From assembly GCF_904846185.1 (NCBI RefSeq), contig NZ_CAJGZQ010000011.1, positions 1-64,000 of the forward strand: a stretch of DNA of 64,000 nt. The letters run 5' to 3'. Below, piece after piece: positions 45,708-56,157 of the stretch. Both the position numbers and the translations under genes were made by a program. The notes under the pieces are model-generated. The model was not told the origin of the DNA. It was given only the letters and a program-made list of their open reading frames with translations, and did no database searches. Origin of the DNA: Psychrobacter immobilis. Lineage in GTDB: Bacteria > Pseudomonadota > Gammaproteobacteria > Pseudomonadales > Moraxellaceae. Every line of letters starts with the position of its first letter. Positions within the stretch are counted from its first letter, which is position 1.

Positions 45708-45904
45708 TGAAGATCAGTGAATTACGTGATAAATCATTAGAAGAACTGACTCAGTTACTTGATGAAAAGCAACTTGATGCTTTCCGTATTCGTATGGCTA
45801 AAGCAACTGGTCAGTTGGGTAATACCCATGAAGTACGTGTTAATCGTCGTGCGATTGCTCAGCTTCAGACTTTGATTAACGAGAAACAACGAGGCGACTC
45901 ATGA
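45707..45904 (+). CDS. rpmC: 50S ribosomal protein L29
   Basis: 65 residues of two helices at the tunnel exit next to L23: [20 protein letters not shown] and '[19 protein letters not shown]'. Overlaps both neighbours (TAATG and ATGA), so expression is tightly coupled. Confidence 0.97.
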
Positions 45905-46173
45905 GCGATAACAATCAAACAGCTAATGCTAGCGTATTGACAGGACGAGTTGTCAGTGACAAGATGGACAAGTCCATCACAGTTTTGATTGAGCGTCTGG
46001 TTCGTCATCCTTTGTATGGCAAGCAGCTTCGTCGTTCTACAAAAATCAAAGCTCATGATGAGAATAATGTTTGCCAACAAGGCGACCTTGTCCGCATCAA
46101 AGAAACGCGTCCAATCTCTAAAACCAAGTCTTGGACTTTGGTTGAAGTGGTTGAAAAAGTAGAAAAAATCTAA
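45901..46173 (+). CDS. rpsQ: 30S ribosomal protein S17
   Basis: 90 residues; OB-fold primary 16S rRNA binder. '[20 protein letters not shown]' and '[20 protein letters not shown]' are conserved. Last gene of the S10 operon. The 181 bases to rplN are gene-free and correspond to the S10/spc junction, where an internal promoter is expected. Confidence 0.97.
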
Positions 46174-46354
46174 GTAAATTGCATTAAAAGCCAGAAGCTG
46201 TTAAAATAGCCGCCTTTTTAAGGATGCTGATTGCGCCGAGCGTATATCACTCACATTAAGAGTAGCAGCGGTTATTATTATTAAAATGCCGACTACTCAT
46301 ACTGTGCTAGCGGCAGCAACTGGTTTTTATTGCTCATACGTGTGGAGTAACGCT

Positions 46355-46723
46355 ATGATTCAGGTTGAATCGATGCTGGAAGTTGCAGATAATAGCGGTG
46401 CAAGACGAGTTCAGTGCATTAAAGTACTGGGTGGCTCTCATCGTCGTTATGCATCAGTTGGCGACATTATTAAAGTAACGGTTAAAGAAGCCATTCCTCG
46501 CGGTCGTGTTAAAAAAGGCGACGTGATGAATGCTGTAGTTGTACGCACCAAAAAAGGCGTTCGTCGTCCTGATGGTTCTGTTCTGCGTTTTGACGACAAT
46601 GCTGCGGTATTGTTGAACCAAAATAAAGCACCGATTGCAACTCGTATTTTTGGACCGGTAACTCGTGAACTACGTGGTGATCAGTTTATGAAAATTGTAT
46701 CACTAGCACCAGAAGTATTGTGA
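46355..46723 (+). CDS. rplN: 50S ribosomal protein L14
   Basis: 122 residues from ATG 46355 ([20 protein letters not shown]), the standard start, preceded by GGAG; an in-frame extension to 46286 lacks support. '[20 protein letters not shown]' and '[10 protein letters not shown]' are conserved. First gene of the spc operon. Confidence 0.97.
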   Translation: MIQVESMLEVADNSGARRVQCIKVLGGSHRRYASVGDIIKVTVKEAIPRGRVKKGDVMNAVVVRTKKGVRRPDGSVLRFDDNAAVLLNQNKAPIATRIFGPVTRELRGDQFMKIVSLAPEVL

Positions 46724-46731
46724 GGTAATCC

Positions 46732-47049
46732 ATGTCAAAATTACGTAAAGGCGATACAGTTATCGTGATTGCTGGGAAAGACAAAGGCAAGCAAGGTACT
46801 GTACAAGCTGTAAAAAATGATCGTATTAAAGTTGAAGGCATTAATATTGTCACTAAACATCAGAAGCCGAATCAGGCAACTGGCGTTGAAGGTGGCATTC
46901 TTAAGAAAGAAGCTTTTCTACATATCTCAAATGTCGCAATATTAAATGCGCAAACCCAAAAAGCTGATCGTATTACTTATCAGTTCGGCGAAGACGGCAA
47001 GAAACAACGCGTCTATCGTTCGAACGGTGAAGTAGTGGCGACTGCGTAA
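46732..47049 (+). CDS. rplX: 50S ribosomal protein L24
   Basis: 105 residues; early 50S assembly initiator. KOW motif GDTVIVIAGKDKGKQGTVQA, and 'GVEGGILKKEAFLHISNVAI'. GAGG lies 6 bases upstream of ATG 46732. Confidence 0.97.
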   Translation: MSKLRKGDTVIVIAGKDKGKQGTVQAVKNDRIKVEGINIVTKHQKPNQATGVEGGILKKEAFLHISNVAILNAQTQKADRITYQFGEDGKKQRVYRSNGEVVATA

Positions 47050-47070
47050 GACACTAAGGGTGTAATGGTA

Positions 47071-47607
47071 ATGGCAAGATTAAAATCTTTATATAACGAA
47101 GAATTAAAGCAGCAAATCAAAGAAGAGCTTGGTTTGGCTAATGTGATGCAAGTGCCTAAAATCACTAAAATCACACTTAACATGGGTGTAGGCGGCGCGT
47201 CTCAAGACAAGAAATTGCTTGAAGGTGCAGTAGCTGACATGACCGCTATCGCTGGTCAAAAACCTGTCGTCACCAAAGCGCGTAAATCAGTTGCTGGCTT
47301 TAAAATTCGTGAAGAATGGCCAATTGGCTGCAAAGTAACGCTACGCGGTGAGCAAATGTACGAATTTTTAGATCGTCTCATTGCCATTGCAATTCCTCGT
47401 ATTCGTGATTTCCGCGGTTTTTCACCTAAAGCCTTTGACGGACGTGGTAACTACTCATTGGGTATCAAAGAACAGATCGTATTCCCAGAAGTAGATTTTG
47501 ACAAGATTGATCGTATCCGCGGTATGGATGTGACAATCACCACGTCAGCTCAATCTGATGAAGAAGGTCGCGCGTTGCTTAAAGCATTCGGCTTCCCATT
47601 TAAATAA
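47071..47607 (+). CDS. rplE: 50S ribosomal protein L5
   Basis: 178 residues; 5S rRNA binder in the central protuberance. '[20 protein letters not shown]', '[20 protein letters not shown]' and '[20 protein letters not shown]' are diagnostic. ATG 47065 (two codons earlier) is an alternative start; AAGGG lies before both. Confidence 0.97.
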   Translation: MARLKSLYNEELKQQIKEELGLANVMQVPKITKITLNMGVGGASQDKKLLEGAVADMTAIAGQKPVVTKARKSVAGFKIREEWPIGCKVTLRGEQMYEFLDRLIAIAIPRIRDFRGFSPKAFDGRGNYSLGIKEQIVFPEVDFDKIDRIRGMDVTITTSAQSDEEGRALLKAFGFPFK

Positions 47608-47619
47608 GGTAAAGACGTT

Positions 47620-47925
47620 ATGGCAAAGAAGAGCATGATTAACCGCGAATTAAAGCGCGAAAAAATGGTTGCTAAGTACGCTGATAAGCGTATCAAGCTA
47701 AAAGAAACTATCAGTGATATGACTGCAAGTGACGAAACTCGTATGGAAGCGATGCTAGAGCTACAAGCTCTTCCACGCAATTCATCGCCAGTACGTCTGC
47801 GCAATCGTTGTGCTATCACCGGTCGTCCTCACGGTTACTTCCGCAAGTTTGGCTTATCACGCAATATGCTGCGTGAGCGTGTCATGCAAGGCGATGTGCC
47901 TGGTGTTCGTAAAGCAAGCTGGTAA
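47620..47925 (+). CDS. rpsN: 30S ribosomal protein S14 (zinc-independent type)
   Basis: 101 residues, the long form without the CxxC zinc ribbon. '[20 protein letters not shown]', '[20 protein letters not shown]' and '[15 protein letters not shown]' are standard. Confidence 0.97.
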   Translation: MAKKSMINRELKREKMVAKYADKRIKLKETISDMTASDETRMEAMLELQALPRNSSPVRLRNRCAITGRPHGYFRKFGLSRNMLRERVMQGDVPGVRKASW

Positions 47926-47936
47926 GGGGTAACTAT

Positions 47937-48335
47937 ATGAGTATGCAAGATACCGTTGGGGATATGCTAACCCGTATTCGTAACGCACAAATGGCTAACA
48001 AAGTATCGGTAGCAATGCCGAGCTCTAAATTACGTAAATCAATTGCTGATTTGCTAGTTAGCGAAGGTTATGTGGCGAGCGCTGTTGTTACTGAAGAAGC
48101 AAACAATAAAGCAACCCTATCTATCGAATTGAAATACTTCGAAGGCCGCGCTGTCATCGAAACGATTCAACGTTTTAGCCGTCCTGGTTTACGCCAGTTC
48201 CGCGGTAAAGACGCTATCCCTACTGTTAAGCAAGGTATGGGTGTTGCTATCGTATCAACTAGCCAAGGCATCATGAGTGATCGTGCTGCACGCGCTGCTG
48301 GTATCGGTGGTGAAATCGTCGCATTTGTAGCGTAA
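47937..48335 (+). CDS. rpsH: 30S ribosomal protein S8
   Basis: 132 residues; binds 16S helix 21 and in E. coli represses the spc operon at the L5 start. '[20 protein letters not shown]' and '[20 protein letters not shown]' are conserved. Unusually it is followed by a 175-base gap with a terminator-like hairpin before rplF. Confidence 0.97.
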   Translation: MSMQDTVGDMLTRIRNAQMANKVSVAMPSSKLRKSIADLLVSEGYVASAVVTEEANNKATLSIELKYFEGRAVIETIQRFSRPGLRQFRGKDAIPTVKQGMGVAIVSTSQGIMSDRAARAAGIGGEIVAFVA

Positions 48336-48438
48336 GCTACACGACGATAAAGTCTATTTGATGATTGTTAGACTTCTATTGATTGAGTAATAATGAATTA
48401 TTTCAAATTGATAGGTGTCTAACGCAGTCAACTATGCT

Positions 48439-48471
48439 AAACTAACACGCTTTTTAGCCTGTTAGTTTTTT
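48439..48471 (+). terminator. Intra-operon terminator/attenuator between rpsH and rplF
   Basis: Perfect 9-bp stem AAACTAACA / TGTTAGTTT with a 12-base loop, followed at once by six T (48466-48471). It has the form of a rho-independent terminator, in the middle of the spc operon where the usual spacing is about 10 bases. Promoter-like AT-rich sequence follows before AAGGAATATTCCT at rplF. Confidence 0.65.
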
Positions 48472-48510
48472 CGCTAATATAAAGAAGTTAATTTTTTAAG
48501 GAATATTCCT

Positions 48511-49044
48511 ATGTCTCGTGTGGCTAAAGCCCCAGTGACACTGCCAAACGGCGTAAGTGTTACTTTGAACGATCGGCAGGTCGAAGTGAAAGGCAAGAAC
48601 GGCATTTTGTCTTTACGCCTGCATGAATTGGTCGAGCTGAAACAGGAAGATGATGCGATCATTTTCTCACCTACAGTCGATTCAAAAGAAGCTATGATGC
48701 ACACTGGCACCATGCGCGCTCTTGTTAACAACTATGTTAAAGGCGTGAATGAAGGCTTTGAAAAGCGCCTTCAGTTAATTGGTGTTGGTTATCGCGCACA
48801 AGTTGCTGGTAACAAGGTAACTTTGAACGTTGGTTACTCTCATCCAGTAGAATATACGTTGCCTGAAGGTGTGTCAGCTGAAACCCCAACGCAAACTGAA
48901 ATTGTTTTGAAATCAAACAATAAACAGCAGCTTGGTCAAGCAGCGGCTAATATCCGCGGTTTCCGCCCACCTGAGCCTTATAAAGGTAAAGGTATTCGTT
49001 ATAGTGACGAGCATGTGATTCGCAAAGAAGCCAAGAAAAAATAA
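48511..49044 (+). CDS. rplF: 50S ribosomal protein L6
   Basis: 177 residues; two-domain protein near the GTPase centre. '[20 protein letters not shown]', '[20 protein letters not shown]' and '[20 protein letters not shown]' are conserved. AAGGAATATTCCT upstream gives the ribosome site. Confidence 0.97.
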   Translation: MSRVAKAPVTLPNGVSVTLNDRQVEVKGKNGILSLRLHELVELKQEDDAIIFSPTVDSKEAMMHTGTMRALVNNYVKGVNEGFEKRLQLIGVGYRAQVAGNKVTLNVGYSHPVEYTLPEGVSAETPTQTEIVLKSNNKQQLGQAAANIRGFRPPEPYKGKGIRYSDEHVIRKEAKKK

Positions 49045-49055
49045 GGTGAGTTGAA

Positions 49056-49406
49056 ATGTTTGATAAAAAAGCAGCTCGTCTGCGTCGAGCTAAGAAAACC
49101 CGCGCGCATATCCGTTTCTTAGGCGTTCATCGCTTAACGGTTACTCGCACGCCAAAACATATTTATGCCCAGATTATCTCTCCTACCGGTGGTGAAGTGA
49201 TTGCTCAGGCATCTACCTTAGACGGCAGCTTGCGCTCAGGCGCGACTGGCAATGCTGATGCAGCAACGTCTGTGGGCCAAATGATCGCAGAACGCGCAAA
49301 AGCAGCTGGTATCACTAAAGTTGCCTTTGACCGTAGTGGTTTTAAATATCATGGTCGAGTTAAAGCTTTAGCAGAAGCAGCTCGCGAAAACGGATTGGAG
49401 TTTTAA
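49056..49406 (+). CDS. rplR: 50S ribosomal protein L18
   Basis: 116 residues; carries 5S rRNA with L5. '[20 protein letters not shown]', '[12 protein letters not shown]' and '[20 protein letters not shown]' are diagnostic. Confidence 0.97.
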   Translation: MFDKKAARLRRAKKTRAHIRFLGVHRLTVTRTPKHIYAQIISPTGGEVIAQASTLDGSLRSGATGNADAATSVGQMIAERAKAAGITKVAFDRSGFKYHGRVKALAEAARENGLEF

Positions 49407-49408
49407 TC

Positions 49409-49924
49409 ATGGCTAGAAATGATAAAAATGATAAAAATGAACAGACTGACGGTCTAGTAGAACGCTTAGTTACCGTTGATCGCGTTGCAAAAGTTGTTAA
49501 AGGTGGTCGTATTTTCTCTTTCACTGCATTGACTGTAGTGGGCGATGGCAATGGTCGTGTTGGTTTTGGTCGCGGTAAAGCACGTGAAGTGCCAGCTGCT
49601 ATCCAAAAAGCACTAGAAGCTGCCAAACGTAATATGATTACTGTTGAGCTTAATGATGCAACTTTGTATCATCCGATCAAAGCACGTCATGGTGCTAGTA
49701 AAGTTTATATGCAGCCTGCATCTGAAGGTACTGGCGTAATCGCTGGTGGCGCAATGCGTGCTGTATTAGAAGTTGCTGGTGTCAAAGATGTTTTGACTAA
49801 ATGTTATGGTTCTACCAATACTGCTAACGTTGTTCGCGCAACGTTTAACGGTTTACGTGATATGTCAACTCCAGAGAAGATGGCAGCAAAACGTGGTAAA
49901 TCTGTAGACGAAATCTTGGGTTAA
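49409..49924 (+). CDS. rpsE: 30S ribosomal protein S5
   Basis: 171 residues; decoding fidelity with S4. Double-stranded-RNA-like domain '[20 protein letters not shown]' and '[20 protein letters not shown]'. N-terminus is Lys/Asp/Asn-rich. Two bases separate it from rplR. Confidence 0.97.
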   Translation: MARNDKNDKNEQTDGLVERLVTVDRVAKVVKGGRIFSFTALTVVGDGNGRVGFGRGKAREVPAAIQKALEAAKRNMITVELNDATLYHPIKARHGASKVYMQPASEGTGVIAGGAMRAVLEVAGVKDVLTKCYGSTNTANVVRATFNGLRDMSTPEKMAAKRGKSVDEILG

Positions 49925-49944
49925 CTTAGACTAGGTGAGTTACG

Positions 49945-50124
49945 ATGAAAAAAATGAAAGTCACTCAATTTAAATCAGGTGCCCATCGCCTAAAGAGCCA
50001 CAAAGCGAGCTTGAAAGGATTGGGTTTACGCCGTATTAATCATACTGTTGAAGTAGAAGATACACCTTCAACACGTGGTATGGTCAATCGCGTTAACTAC
50101 ATGGTAAAAGTGGAGGAAGCGTAA
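49945..50124 (+). CDS. rpmD: 50S ribosomal protein L30
   Basis: 59 residues, read directly from the sequence: [20 protein letters not shown] at the start, then '[20 protein letters not shown]' and a C-terminal '[14 protein letters not shown]'. It has the usual L30 'GLGLR+..H.V...DTP..RGM+..V' pattern. AGGTGAG precedes ATG 49945; its TAA overlaps the rplO ATG. Confidence 0.95.
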   Translation: MKKMKVTQFKSGAHRLKSHKASLKGLGLRRINHTVEVEDTPSTRGMVNRVNYMVKVEEA

Positions 50125-50564
50125 TGGGTCTTAGATTAAATGAATTATCACCAGGTGTTGGCGCAAAGAAAACTGCCCAACGTCGTGGTCGTGGTATCGG
50201 TTCAGGTCTTGGTAAGACTGGTGGTCGTGGTGTAAAAGGTCAGAAATCTCGTTCAGGTTCTAGCATACGCTCAGGATTTGAAGGTGGTCAAATGCCTTTA
50301 TATCGTCGTCTACCGAAATTTGGTTTTACCAGTAAAATGGCAATGAAGACGGCTGAAGTACGTCTTTCTGAACTAAATAAAATTGATGGCGATGTGGTTA
50401 GCCTTGAAACACTTAAAGCGGCTAACCTAATCCGTCACGACATGAAGCGTGCCCGTATTATGTTGTCAGGCGAAGTCACTAAGGCTTATACCTTTAAAGG
50501 TATCAAAGTGACTAAAGGCGCTAAGCTAGCAATCGAAGCTGCTGGTGGTAGCATCGAGGAGTAG
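50124..50564 (+). CDS. rplO: 50S ribosomal protein L15
   Basis: 146 residues; late 50S assembly. Gly/Arg-rich N-terminal arm ([20 protein letters not shown]) and the C-terminal domain '[20 protein letters not shown]'. Confidence 0.97.
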   Translation: MGLRLNELSPGVGAKKTAQRRGRGIGSGLGKTGGRGVKGQKSRSGSSIRSGFEGGQMPLYRRLPKFGFTSKMAMKTAEVRLSELNKIDGDVVSLETLKAANLIRHDMKRARIMLSGEVTKAYTFKGIKVTKGAKLAIEAAGGSIEE

Positions 50565-50568
50565 TAAC

Positions 50569-51915
50569 GTGTCAAAACAATCAATGTCATCGACTGGTAT
50601 ACCGCTCAATCCATTTGCATTCATACGCAAGTATGATGAATTATGGACGCGTTTATTATTCTTAATCGGCGCATTGGTTGTTTATCGTTTAGGGTCACAT
50701 ATTCCAGTACCGGGTATCAATCCGGTCAACTTGGCTGATCTGTTTTCGCGCAACGAAAATACCATTTTGAGCATGTTTAACATGTTCTCAGGTGGTGCAC
50801 TAGAGCGTATGTCCATTATGGCGCTCGGCATTATGCCATATATTTCAGCATCGATTATTGTACAGATGATGTCTGCAGTATTGCCATCGCTTGAAGCCCT
50901 CAAAAAAGAAGGCGAAGCGGGACGACGTAAGTTGAACAAGTATACCCGTCAAGGGACACTTGCTTTAGCCCTAGTACAGTCATTAGGAATGTGTGCTGGC
51001 TTAATCAGTCAAAATCTTACTTTATCTTCTGGTCTGACCTTTTATATTCCAGCGGTTACCTCATTGGTAGCGGGCGCTATGTTCTTGATGTGGCTTGGTG
51101 AGCAGATTACAGAGCGCGGCGTAGGTAATGGTATTTCAATGCTCATTTTTGCGAGTATTGTGGCTGGTACGCCAGGTATGATTTCGCAGTCTATTGAACA
51201 GGTCAATCAAGGACAAATGAACTTGATTGTACTGTTTATTTTTGTGCTACTAGGCATCGCGGTTACTGCTGGTATCGTTTATATTGAACGTGCTCAGCGC
51301 CGTGTCCCAGTGAACTATGCGCAGAAGCAGCAACAAGGTCGTAAAATATATGCTCAGCAGCAGTCGCATTTGCCGCTGAAGCTGAACATGGCAGGGGTTA
51401 TCCCAGCCATTTTTGCCAGCTCGTTGTTGTTGTTTCCAGCAAGTTTAGGGCAGTGGGTCGGTCAATCAACTGATCCTACCCTTACACAAAAGATACTACA
51501 GAATATGGCATTGGTGTTGTCTCCAGGACAGCCGCTATATTTGGTTCTGTTTGGCGCGATGATTATTTTCTTCTGTTACTTCTATACGGCATTGGTATTT
51601 AGCCCACGTGAAGTAGCTGAAAACCTTAAACGTAGTGGTGCGTATATCCCAGGTATTCGCCCCGGACAACAAACTCAGCGTTACCTAGATCATGTATTAA
51701 ACCGACTGACCTTTATTGGCGCGATGTATATGACGGTTATTTGTTTAATGCCAATGGTCGTCCAGTCATCGTTTGGTGTACCGTTTCAACTCGGTGGTAC
51801 GTCTTTACTGATTATGGTGGTTGTGGTAATGGACTTCATTTCGCAAATCCAAGCGCATTTGATGACCCATCAATATCATGATCAGACGTTAATTCAATCG
51901 CCCACTCAACCTTAA
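50569..51915 (+). CDS. secY: Protein translocase channel subunit SecY
   Basis: 448 residues, ten membrane segments; core of the SecYEG translocon. I chose GTG 50569 ([20 protein letters not shown]) behind GAGGAG; the frame extends 24 bases into rplO. '[13 protein letters not shown]', '[17 protein letters not shown]', '[20 protein letters not shown]' and the cytosolic ribosome loop '[16 protein letters not shown]' are standard. Last large gene of the spc operon. Confidence 0.97.
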   Translation: MSKQSMSSTGIPLNPFAFIRKYDELWTRLLFLIGALVVYRLGSHIPVPGINPVNLADLFSRNENTILSMFNMFSGGALERMSIMALGIMPYISASIIVQMMSAVLPSLEALKKEGEAGRRKLNKYTRQGTLALALVQSLGMCAGLISQNLTLSSGLTFYIPAVTSLVAGAMFLMWLGEQITERGVGNGISMLIFASIVAGTPGMISQSIEQVNQGQMNLIVLFIFVLLGIAVTAGIVYIERAQRRVPVNYAQKQQQGRKIYAQQQSHLPLKLNMAGVIPAIFASSLLLFPASLGQWVGQSTDPTLTQKILQNMALVLSPGQPLYLVLFGAMIIFFCYFYTALVFSPREVAENLKRSGAYIPGIRPGQQTQRYLDHVLNRLTFIGAMYMTVICLMPMVVQSSFGVPFQLGGTSLLIMVVVVMDFISQIQAHLMTHQYHDQTLIQSPTQP

Positions 51916-51947
51916 ATGAGCGGTACGATATCTCAAAGGAGCATGCT

Positions 51948-52064
51948 ATGAAAGTTCAAGCATCAGTTAAAAAGATTTGTGGTAGCTGTAAAGTTGTGCG
52001 CCGTAAAGGCCGTGTACATATCATCTGTACAGCAGAACCTCGCCACAAGCAACGTCAAGGTTAA
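51948..52064 (+). CDS. rpmJ: 50S ribosomal protein L36 (zinc type)
   Basis: 38 residues, too short for routine ORF calling. [20 protein letters not shown], then '[18 protein letters not shown]'. Zinc ligands Cys11, Cys14, Cys27 and His33 are all present. AAAGGAG precedes ATG 51948. Confidence 0.96.
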   Translation: MKVQASVKKICGSCKVVRRKGRVHIICTAEPRHKQRQG

Positions 52065-52125
52065 TATTTAGTATTATAAAGTCTTAGACTTTTGTTACTA
52101 TTTAAATTAATACTTGAAAAATGAC

Positions 52126-52147
52126 GGCGGATGGGATATCATCCGCC
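52126..52147. other. GC-rich hairpin in the rpmJ-rpsM gap
   Basis: GGCGGATG / CATCCGCC, perfect, around GGATAT. No U-tract. In E. coli this gap carries the alpha-operon leader where S4 represses rpsM; a TTGACA at 52244-52249 could be a promoter element for that leader. The rest of the 253-base gap is AT-rich and gene-free. Confidence 0.4.
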
Positions 52148-52317
52148 ACTTGCCGTAGTTTATGCAAAAACTTTTATAAGACCGTCAATGAATAGGCTTG
52201 TAACCAAGTCAAAGCAGCGATAATAATTATAAAAGCTTTAGTATTGACAGCAACAAATCTGAAAAATAAAGCCTTATTGATAAATAACGCTTATTTTTCT
52301 TTAATGGAGAGAAATCA

Positions 52318-52674
52318 ATGGCTCGTATTGCCGGCGTAAACATTCCGGATAATAAGCATGCTGTTATTTCACTAACTTACATCTTTGGTGTAGGTCGTAC
52401 CACTGCTCAGAAAATCTTAGAAGCAGTTGGCATTGCCCCTACTACTAAAGTTAGTCAGTTAGATGATACACAGTTAGATGCTATCCGTGCACAAGTTGCA
52501 AATTACATGACTGAAGGTGATCTTCGTCGTGAAGTGTCAATGAATATCAAGCGTTTAGTTGATCTTGGTTGTTACCGTGGCATCCGTCATCGTCGTAACC
52601 TACCAGTTAGAGGTCAGAATACTAAGAACAACGCTCGTACTCGTAAGGGTCCGACACGCCCTCTCAAAAGATAA
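52318..52674 (+). CDS. rpsM: 30S ribosomal protein S13
   Basis: 118 residues; contacts the 50S across bridge B1 and the P-site tRNA. '[20 protein letters not shown]' and '[20 protein letters not shown]' are diagnostic. First gene of the alpha operon, behind GGAGAG. Confidence 0.98.
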   Translation: MARIAGVNIPDNKHAVISLTYIFGVGRTTAQKILEAVGIAPTTKVSQLDDTQLDAIRAQVANYMTEGDLRREVSMNIKRLVDLGCYRGIRHRRNLPVRGQNTKNNARTRKGPTRPLKR

Positions 52675-52694
52675 TTAACTTAGGAAGCTAAAAG

Positions 52695-53084
52695 ATGGCT
52701 AAAGACACTCGTAGTCGCAAGAAAGTGACTCGTCGTTCAGTATCGGAGGGCATTGCCCATATCCATGCGTCTTTTAATAACACCATTGTTACGATTACCG
52801 ATCGTCAAGGTAATGCACTGGCTTGGGCCACTTCAGGTGGACAAGGCTTCCGTGGTTCACGTAAATCTACACCATTTGCAGCTCAGGTTGCAGCTGAGGT
52901 CGCTGGTAAAGCGGCTCAAGAATATGGTGTTAAGAATATCGACGTTTTGGTCAAAGGACCAGGACCGGGTCGTGAGTCTGCGGTAAGAGCACTAGGTGCA
53001 TTGGGTTATAAAGTTAACAGCATCTCTGATGTAACCCCAATCCCACACAATGGTTGCCGTGCGCCGAAAAAGCGCCGCGTCTAA
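52695..53084 (+). CDS. rpsK: 30S ribosomal protein S11
   Basis: 129 residues; platform of the 30S. '[20 protein letters not shown]', '[20 protein letters not shown]' and '[18 protein letters not shown]' are conserved, including the Asn-Gly isomerisation site near the C-terminus. Confidence 0.98.
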   Translation: MAKDTRSRKKVTRRSVSEGIAHIHASFNNTIVTITDRQGNALAWATSGGQGFRGSRKSTPFAAQVAAEVAGKAAQEYGVKNIDVLVKGPGPGRESAVRALGALGYKVNSISDVTPIPHNGCRAPKKRRV

Positions 53085-53132
53085 TATTAAAGACGAAGCT
53101 TTTTATCCCAAAAGCTTATAGGAGACATAACA

Positions 53133-53774
53133 ATGGCCCGCTATATTGGACCAAAACTCAAATTATCACGTCGTGAAGGCACGGACTTAGGTCTTAAGTC
53201 TGGCGTTAAACCATACGACGTAAAAACGAAAAAAGCTGGTCGTCCACCAGGTCAACACGGTGTAAGCCGTAACAAGACCTCAGAATATGCTTTACAGCTG
53301 CGTGAAAAGCAGAAAGTTAAGCGTATCTATGGTGTATTAGAGCGTCAGTTTGCTAATTACTATAAAGAAGCTGCTCGTAAGCGCGGTGCTACTGGTGAAA
53401 ACCTGTTAGCCATGCTTGAGAGCCGTCTAGATAACGTTGTTTATCGCATGGGCTTTGGCTCAACTCGCGCCGAAGCACGTCAGCTAGTCAGTCATCGTAC
53501 TGTTATGGTAAAAAAAGCTGGCCGTGATGAGTTTGTTCGTGTGAACATTCCATCAATTCAGTTGCAAGATGGTGATGTCATCGCTATCCAAGAGAAGTCT
53601 CGCGAGCAATTACGTATTAAAAACGCAATTGAGCTGGCTACCCAACGTGGTATTCCAGAATGGCTAGATGTTGACCACAGCAAATTACAAGGCACGTTTA
53701 AACAAGCGCCTGATCGTATTGATCTACCTGCTGAAATCAACGAAAGCTTGATCGTTGAGCTATACTCTAAGTAA
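53133..53774 (+). CDS. rpsD: 30S ribosomal protein S4
   Basis: 213 residues; 16S assembly initiator and likely repressor of this operon. '[20 protein letters not shown]', 'GRPPGQHG' and the S4 RNA-binding domain '[20 protein letters not shown]' are present. The N-terminus has no zinc-binding cysteines. AGGAGAC precedes ATG 53133. Confidence 0.98.
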   Translation: MARYIGPKLKLSRREGTDLGLKSGVKPYDVKTKKAGRPPGQHGVSRNKTSEYALQLREKQKVKRIYGVLERQFANYYKEAARKRGATGENLLAMLESRLDNVVYRMGFGSTRAEARQLVSHRTVMVKKAGRDEFVRVNIPSIQLQDGDVIAIQEKSREQLRIKNAIELATQRGIPEWLDVDHSKLQGTFKQAPDRIDLPAEINESLIVELYSK

Positions 53775-53854
53775 TGACGTACTGCTCGATGTCGTGAAAA
53801 CGGCATTGAGCAATCAACGTTAATTAAACCAGTTTAATAAATCGAGGTGACATC

Positions 53855-54862
53855 ATGATGCTAAATGCAACTGAGTTTCTAACGCCGAATGCCATTAATG
53901 TGGATACGGTTAATGAAACGATTGCGAAAGTCACGCTCGAACCGTTAGAACGCGGCTTTGGGCATACCCTTGGTAATGCCTTACGTCGCATCTTGTTATC
54001 TTCATTACCTGGTGCTGCAGTCATTGAGGCTGAGATTGATGGTGTTGACCATGAATACTCAACGCTTGAAGGGCTACAAGAAGATGTACTTGACTTGCTT
54101 TTGAACCTAAAAGGCTTGGCCATTACGCTTCATGACCAAAATGAAGTATTTTTGACCTTGGATAAACAAGGTCCAGGCACTATTACTGCTGCAGACATCG
54201 CGTTACCGCATAATGTAGACATCGTCAATCCAGAATTGGTGTTGGGTACATTGAGTGATCGTGGTCATCTTAAGATGCGTTTGCGTGTAGTAATGGGTCG
54301 TGGATATGAGCCAGCAAACCAGCGCCGTGAAGATGGTGATACTAAAGCAATCGGACGTTTAAAGCTTGATGCAAGTTTTAGTCCTGTGCTTCGTGTTGCT
54401 TATCAGGTTGAGAACGCTCGTGTAGAGCAGCGTACTGATCTTGATCGTCTTATCATTGAGCTTGAAACTAATGGCACTATAGATCCAGAAGAAGCAATTC
54501 GTAAAGCAGCCACTATTTTACAACAACAGATTTCTATCTTTGTTGACCTAGAAGCTGAAGAAGCGCCTGAGCCTGTGAAAGAGAAAGAAGAGGTTGATCC
54601 GGTGCTATTACGCCCTGTGGACGATCTTGAACTAACGGTTCGCTCAGCCAACTGCTTGAAAGCTGAAAACATTTACTATATCGGTGATTTGGTACAACGT
54701 TCAGAGACTGAACTTCTAAAAACCCCAAATCTTGGTAAGAAATCATTAACGGAAATCAAAGACGTACTAGCGTCTAAAGATTTAGAGCTCGGTATGCGCC
54801 TAGATAACTGGCCACCAGCTGACCTTCGTGTTGATGATCGCTTTTCTTATCGTAGCCGTTAA
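53855..54862 (+). CDS. rpoA: RNA polymerase alpha subunit
   Basis: 335 residues. N-terminal assembly domain (~1-235: '[20 protein letters not shown]', '[20 protein letters not shown]'), acidic linker (~235-250) and the C-terminal domain that contacts UP elements and activators ('[20 protein letters not shown]', '[20 protein letters not shown]'). GAGGTGA precedes ATG 53855; the next codon is also ATG. Confidence 0.98.
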   Translation: MMLNATEFLTPNAINVDTVNETIAKVTLEPLERGFGHTLGNALRRILLSSLPGAAVIEAEIDGVDHEYSTLEGLQEDVLDLLLNLKGLAITLHDQNEVFLTLDKQGPGTITAADIALPHNVDIVNPELVLGTLSDRGHLKMRLRVVMGRGYEPANQRREDGDTKAIGRLKLDASFSPVLRVAYQVENARVEQRTDLDRLIIELETNGTIDPEEAIRKAATILQQQISIFVDLEAEEAPEPVKEKEEVDPVLLRPVDDLELTVRSANCLKAENIYYIGDLVQRSETELLKTPNLGKKSLTEIKDVLASKDLELGMRLDNWPPADLRVDDRFSYRSR

Positions 54863-54875
54863 ACTTTAAGGATTT

Positions 54876-55241
54876 TTGACTATGCGCCATCGTAAGAGTG
54901 GAGTCAAGCTGGGTCGTACCGGCAGTCATCGTAAGGCAATGTTTCAGAACATGACTAACTCATTATTTGAGCATGAACTGATCAAAACAACTTTACCAAA
55001 AGCAAAAGAGTTACGTCGCGTTGCCGAGCCATTAATCACTATGGCTAAAGAAGACAGCGTTGCTAACCGTCGTTTGGCATTTAGCCGTATGCGTAGCAAA
55101 GCTATGGTAGGTAAACTATTTGGCACGTTAGGTCCTCGTTACCAGACCCGTCCAGGTGGATATTTGCGTATCGTAAAATGTGGTTACCGTGATGGTGACA
55201 ATGCGCCAATGGCATATGTAGAATTGGTTGATCGCGACTAA
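54876..55241 (+). CDS. rplQ: 50S ribosomal protein L17
   Basis: 121 residues; last gene of the alpha operon. '[20 protein letters not shown]' follows an alternative start two codons earlier (MTMRHRK). '[20 protein letters not shown]' and '[20 protein letters not shown]' are standard. Confidence 0.97.
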   Translation: MTMRHRKSGVKLGRTGSHRKAMFQNMTNSLFEHELIKTTLPKAKELRRVAEPLITMAKEDSVANRRLAFSRMRSKAMVGKLFGTLGPRYQTRPGGYLRIVKCGYRDGDNAPMAYVELVDRD

Positions 55242-55267
55242 TTTTACAATAAGCAAAAGATGTATAT

Positions 55268-55298
55268 AAAAAAGCTCCAATTGAATTGGAGCTTTTTT
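55268..55298. terminator. Terminator closing the ribosomal gene cluster
   Basis: A-run, stem AGCTCCAA / TTGGAGCT, T-run; symmetrical, so it can serve both rplQ and the convergent yciO. Confidence 0.88.
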
Positions 55299-55318
55299 GT
55301 GTCTGATACTTGAGTCTA

Positions 55319-55939
55319 TTACCGTAGTAGTGAATCTACATCCGCGGCACCTTGTCTGATAATATCAGGCTGGCTACCAGTCATATCAACGATAGTAGTG
55401 AGCTTAGTGGTTTTTATACCTGCATTTATCAAACCGTCGATTTGATTGCCTAATAAATCCTCAATCTCAAAGGGATCATCTAGTATGTCATCGCGGTTAG
55501 GCAGTATTAATGAACTGGTTAAGATAGGTTCATCCATGGCCTCTAAAAGCGCCTGCGCAATGGGGTTGCTAGGTACTCGAATACCGATGGTTTTTTTCTT
55601 CGCATGTGCCAATTTTTTTGGTACGTCTTTTGTGGCATTGAGGATAAAGGTGATGGGCGCAGGAGTAAGTGCTTTGAGCTGTTTAAATTGTATATTGTCC
55701 ACTGCAGCATAGTTGGCAATTTCGCTTAAGTCACGGCACAGCAAGGTAAACTGGTGTTTATCATCAAGTTCACGAATTTGTTTGAGCTTATCGAGTGCAT
55801 CCTTTGCCCCTAAGCGACAACCAAAAGCATAGCTGGTATCGGTAGGATAGATAATGAGCTGGTCTTTACGTAACAAATCCGCCACTTGCTCAATCAGACG
55901 TGGCTGTGGATTTTCTGGATGAATATAAAATACTTGCAT
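55319..55939 (-). CDS. yciO: YciO family protein (Sua5/YrdC domain)
   Basis: 206 residues, single YrdC-like domain binding L-threonine, ATP and RNA in relatives: 'LLRKDQLIIYPTDTSYAFGC', 'FTLLCRDLSEIANYA', 'TFILNATKDVPKKLAHAKKK', 'IGIRVPSNPIAQALLEAM'. The start MQVFYIHPENPQPR is characteristic of YciO rather than TsaC. The YciO role in tRNA t6A synthesis is not firmly established. Confidence 0.88.
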   Translation of the reverse strand: MQVFYIHPENPQPRLIEQVADLLRKDQLIIYPTDTSYAFGCRLGAKDALDKLKQIRELDDKHQFTLLCRDLSEIANYAAVDNIQFKQLKALTPAPITFILNATKDVPKKLAHAKKKTIGIRVPSNPIAQALLEAMDEPILTSSLILPNRDDILDDPFEIEDLLGNQIDGLINAGIKTTKLTTIVDMTGSQPDIIRQGAADVDSLLR

Positions 55940-56157
55940 AGCAGTTCCTTATTTTATAATTATGGGTTTTTAAGTGTGAGGTTTTTGACTAAGTAGAACA
56001 TTTGTGACGCGTATGCTTCTTTCACTAAGCTTACTAAAAAAGCATCATTGCCTTCTTAGTATAGCGCAAAGCCAATATAAGTTTGATTGCAAGCCGTTAC
56101 TATGCGTAGACAATCGTTAACGCAAAAATGCCACACCTTTGCGCTGATATGCTGCTG

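Noticed and set aside
46286..46354. N-terminal extension of rplN
   Set aside because: L14 universally starts MIQ-like; GGAG lies directly before 46355.
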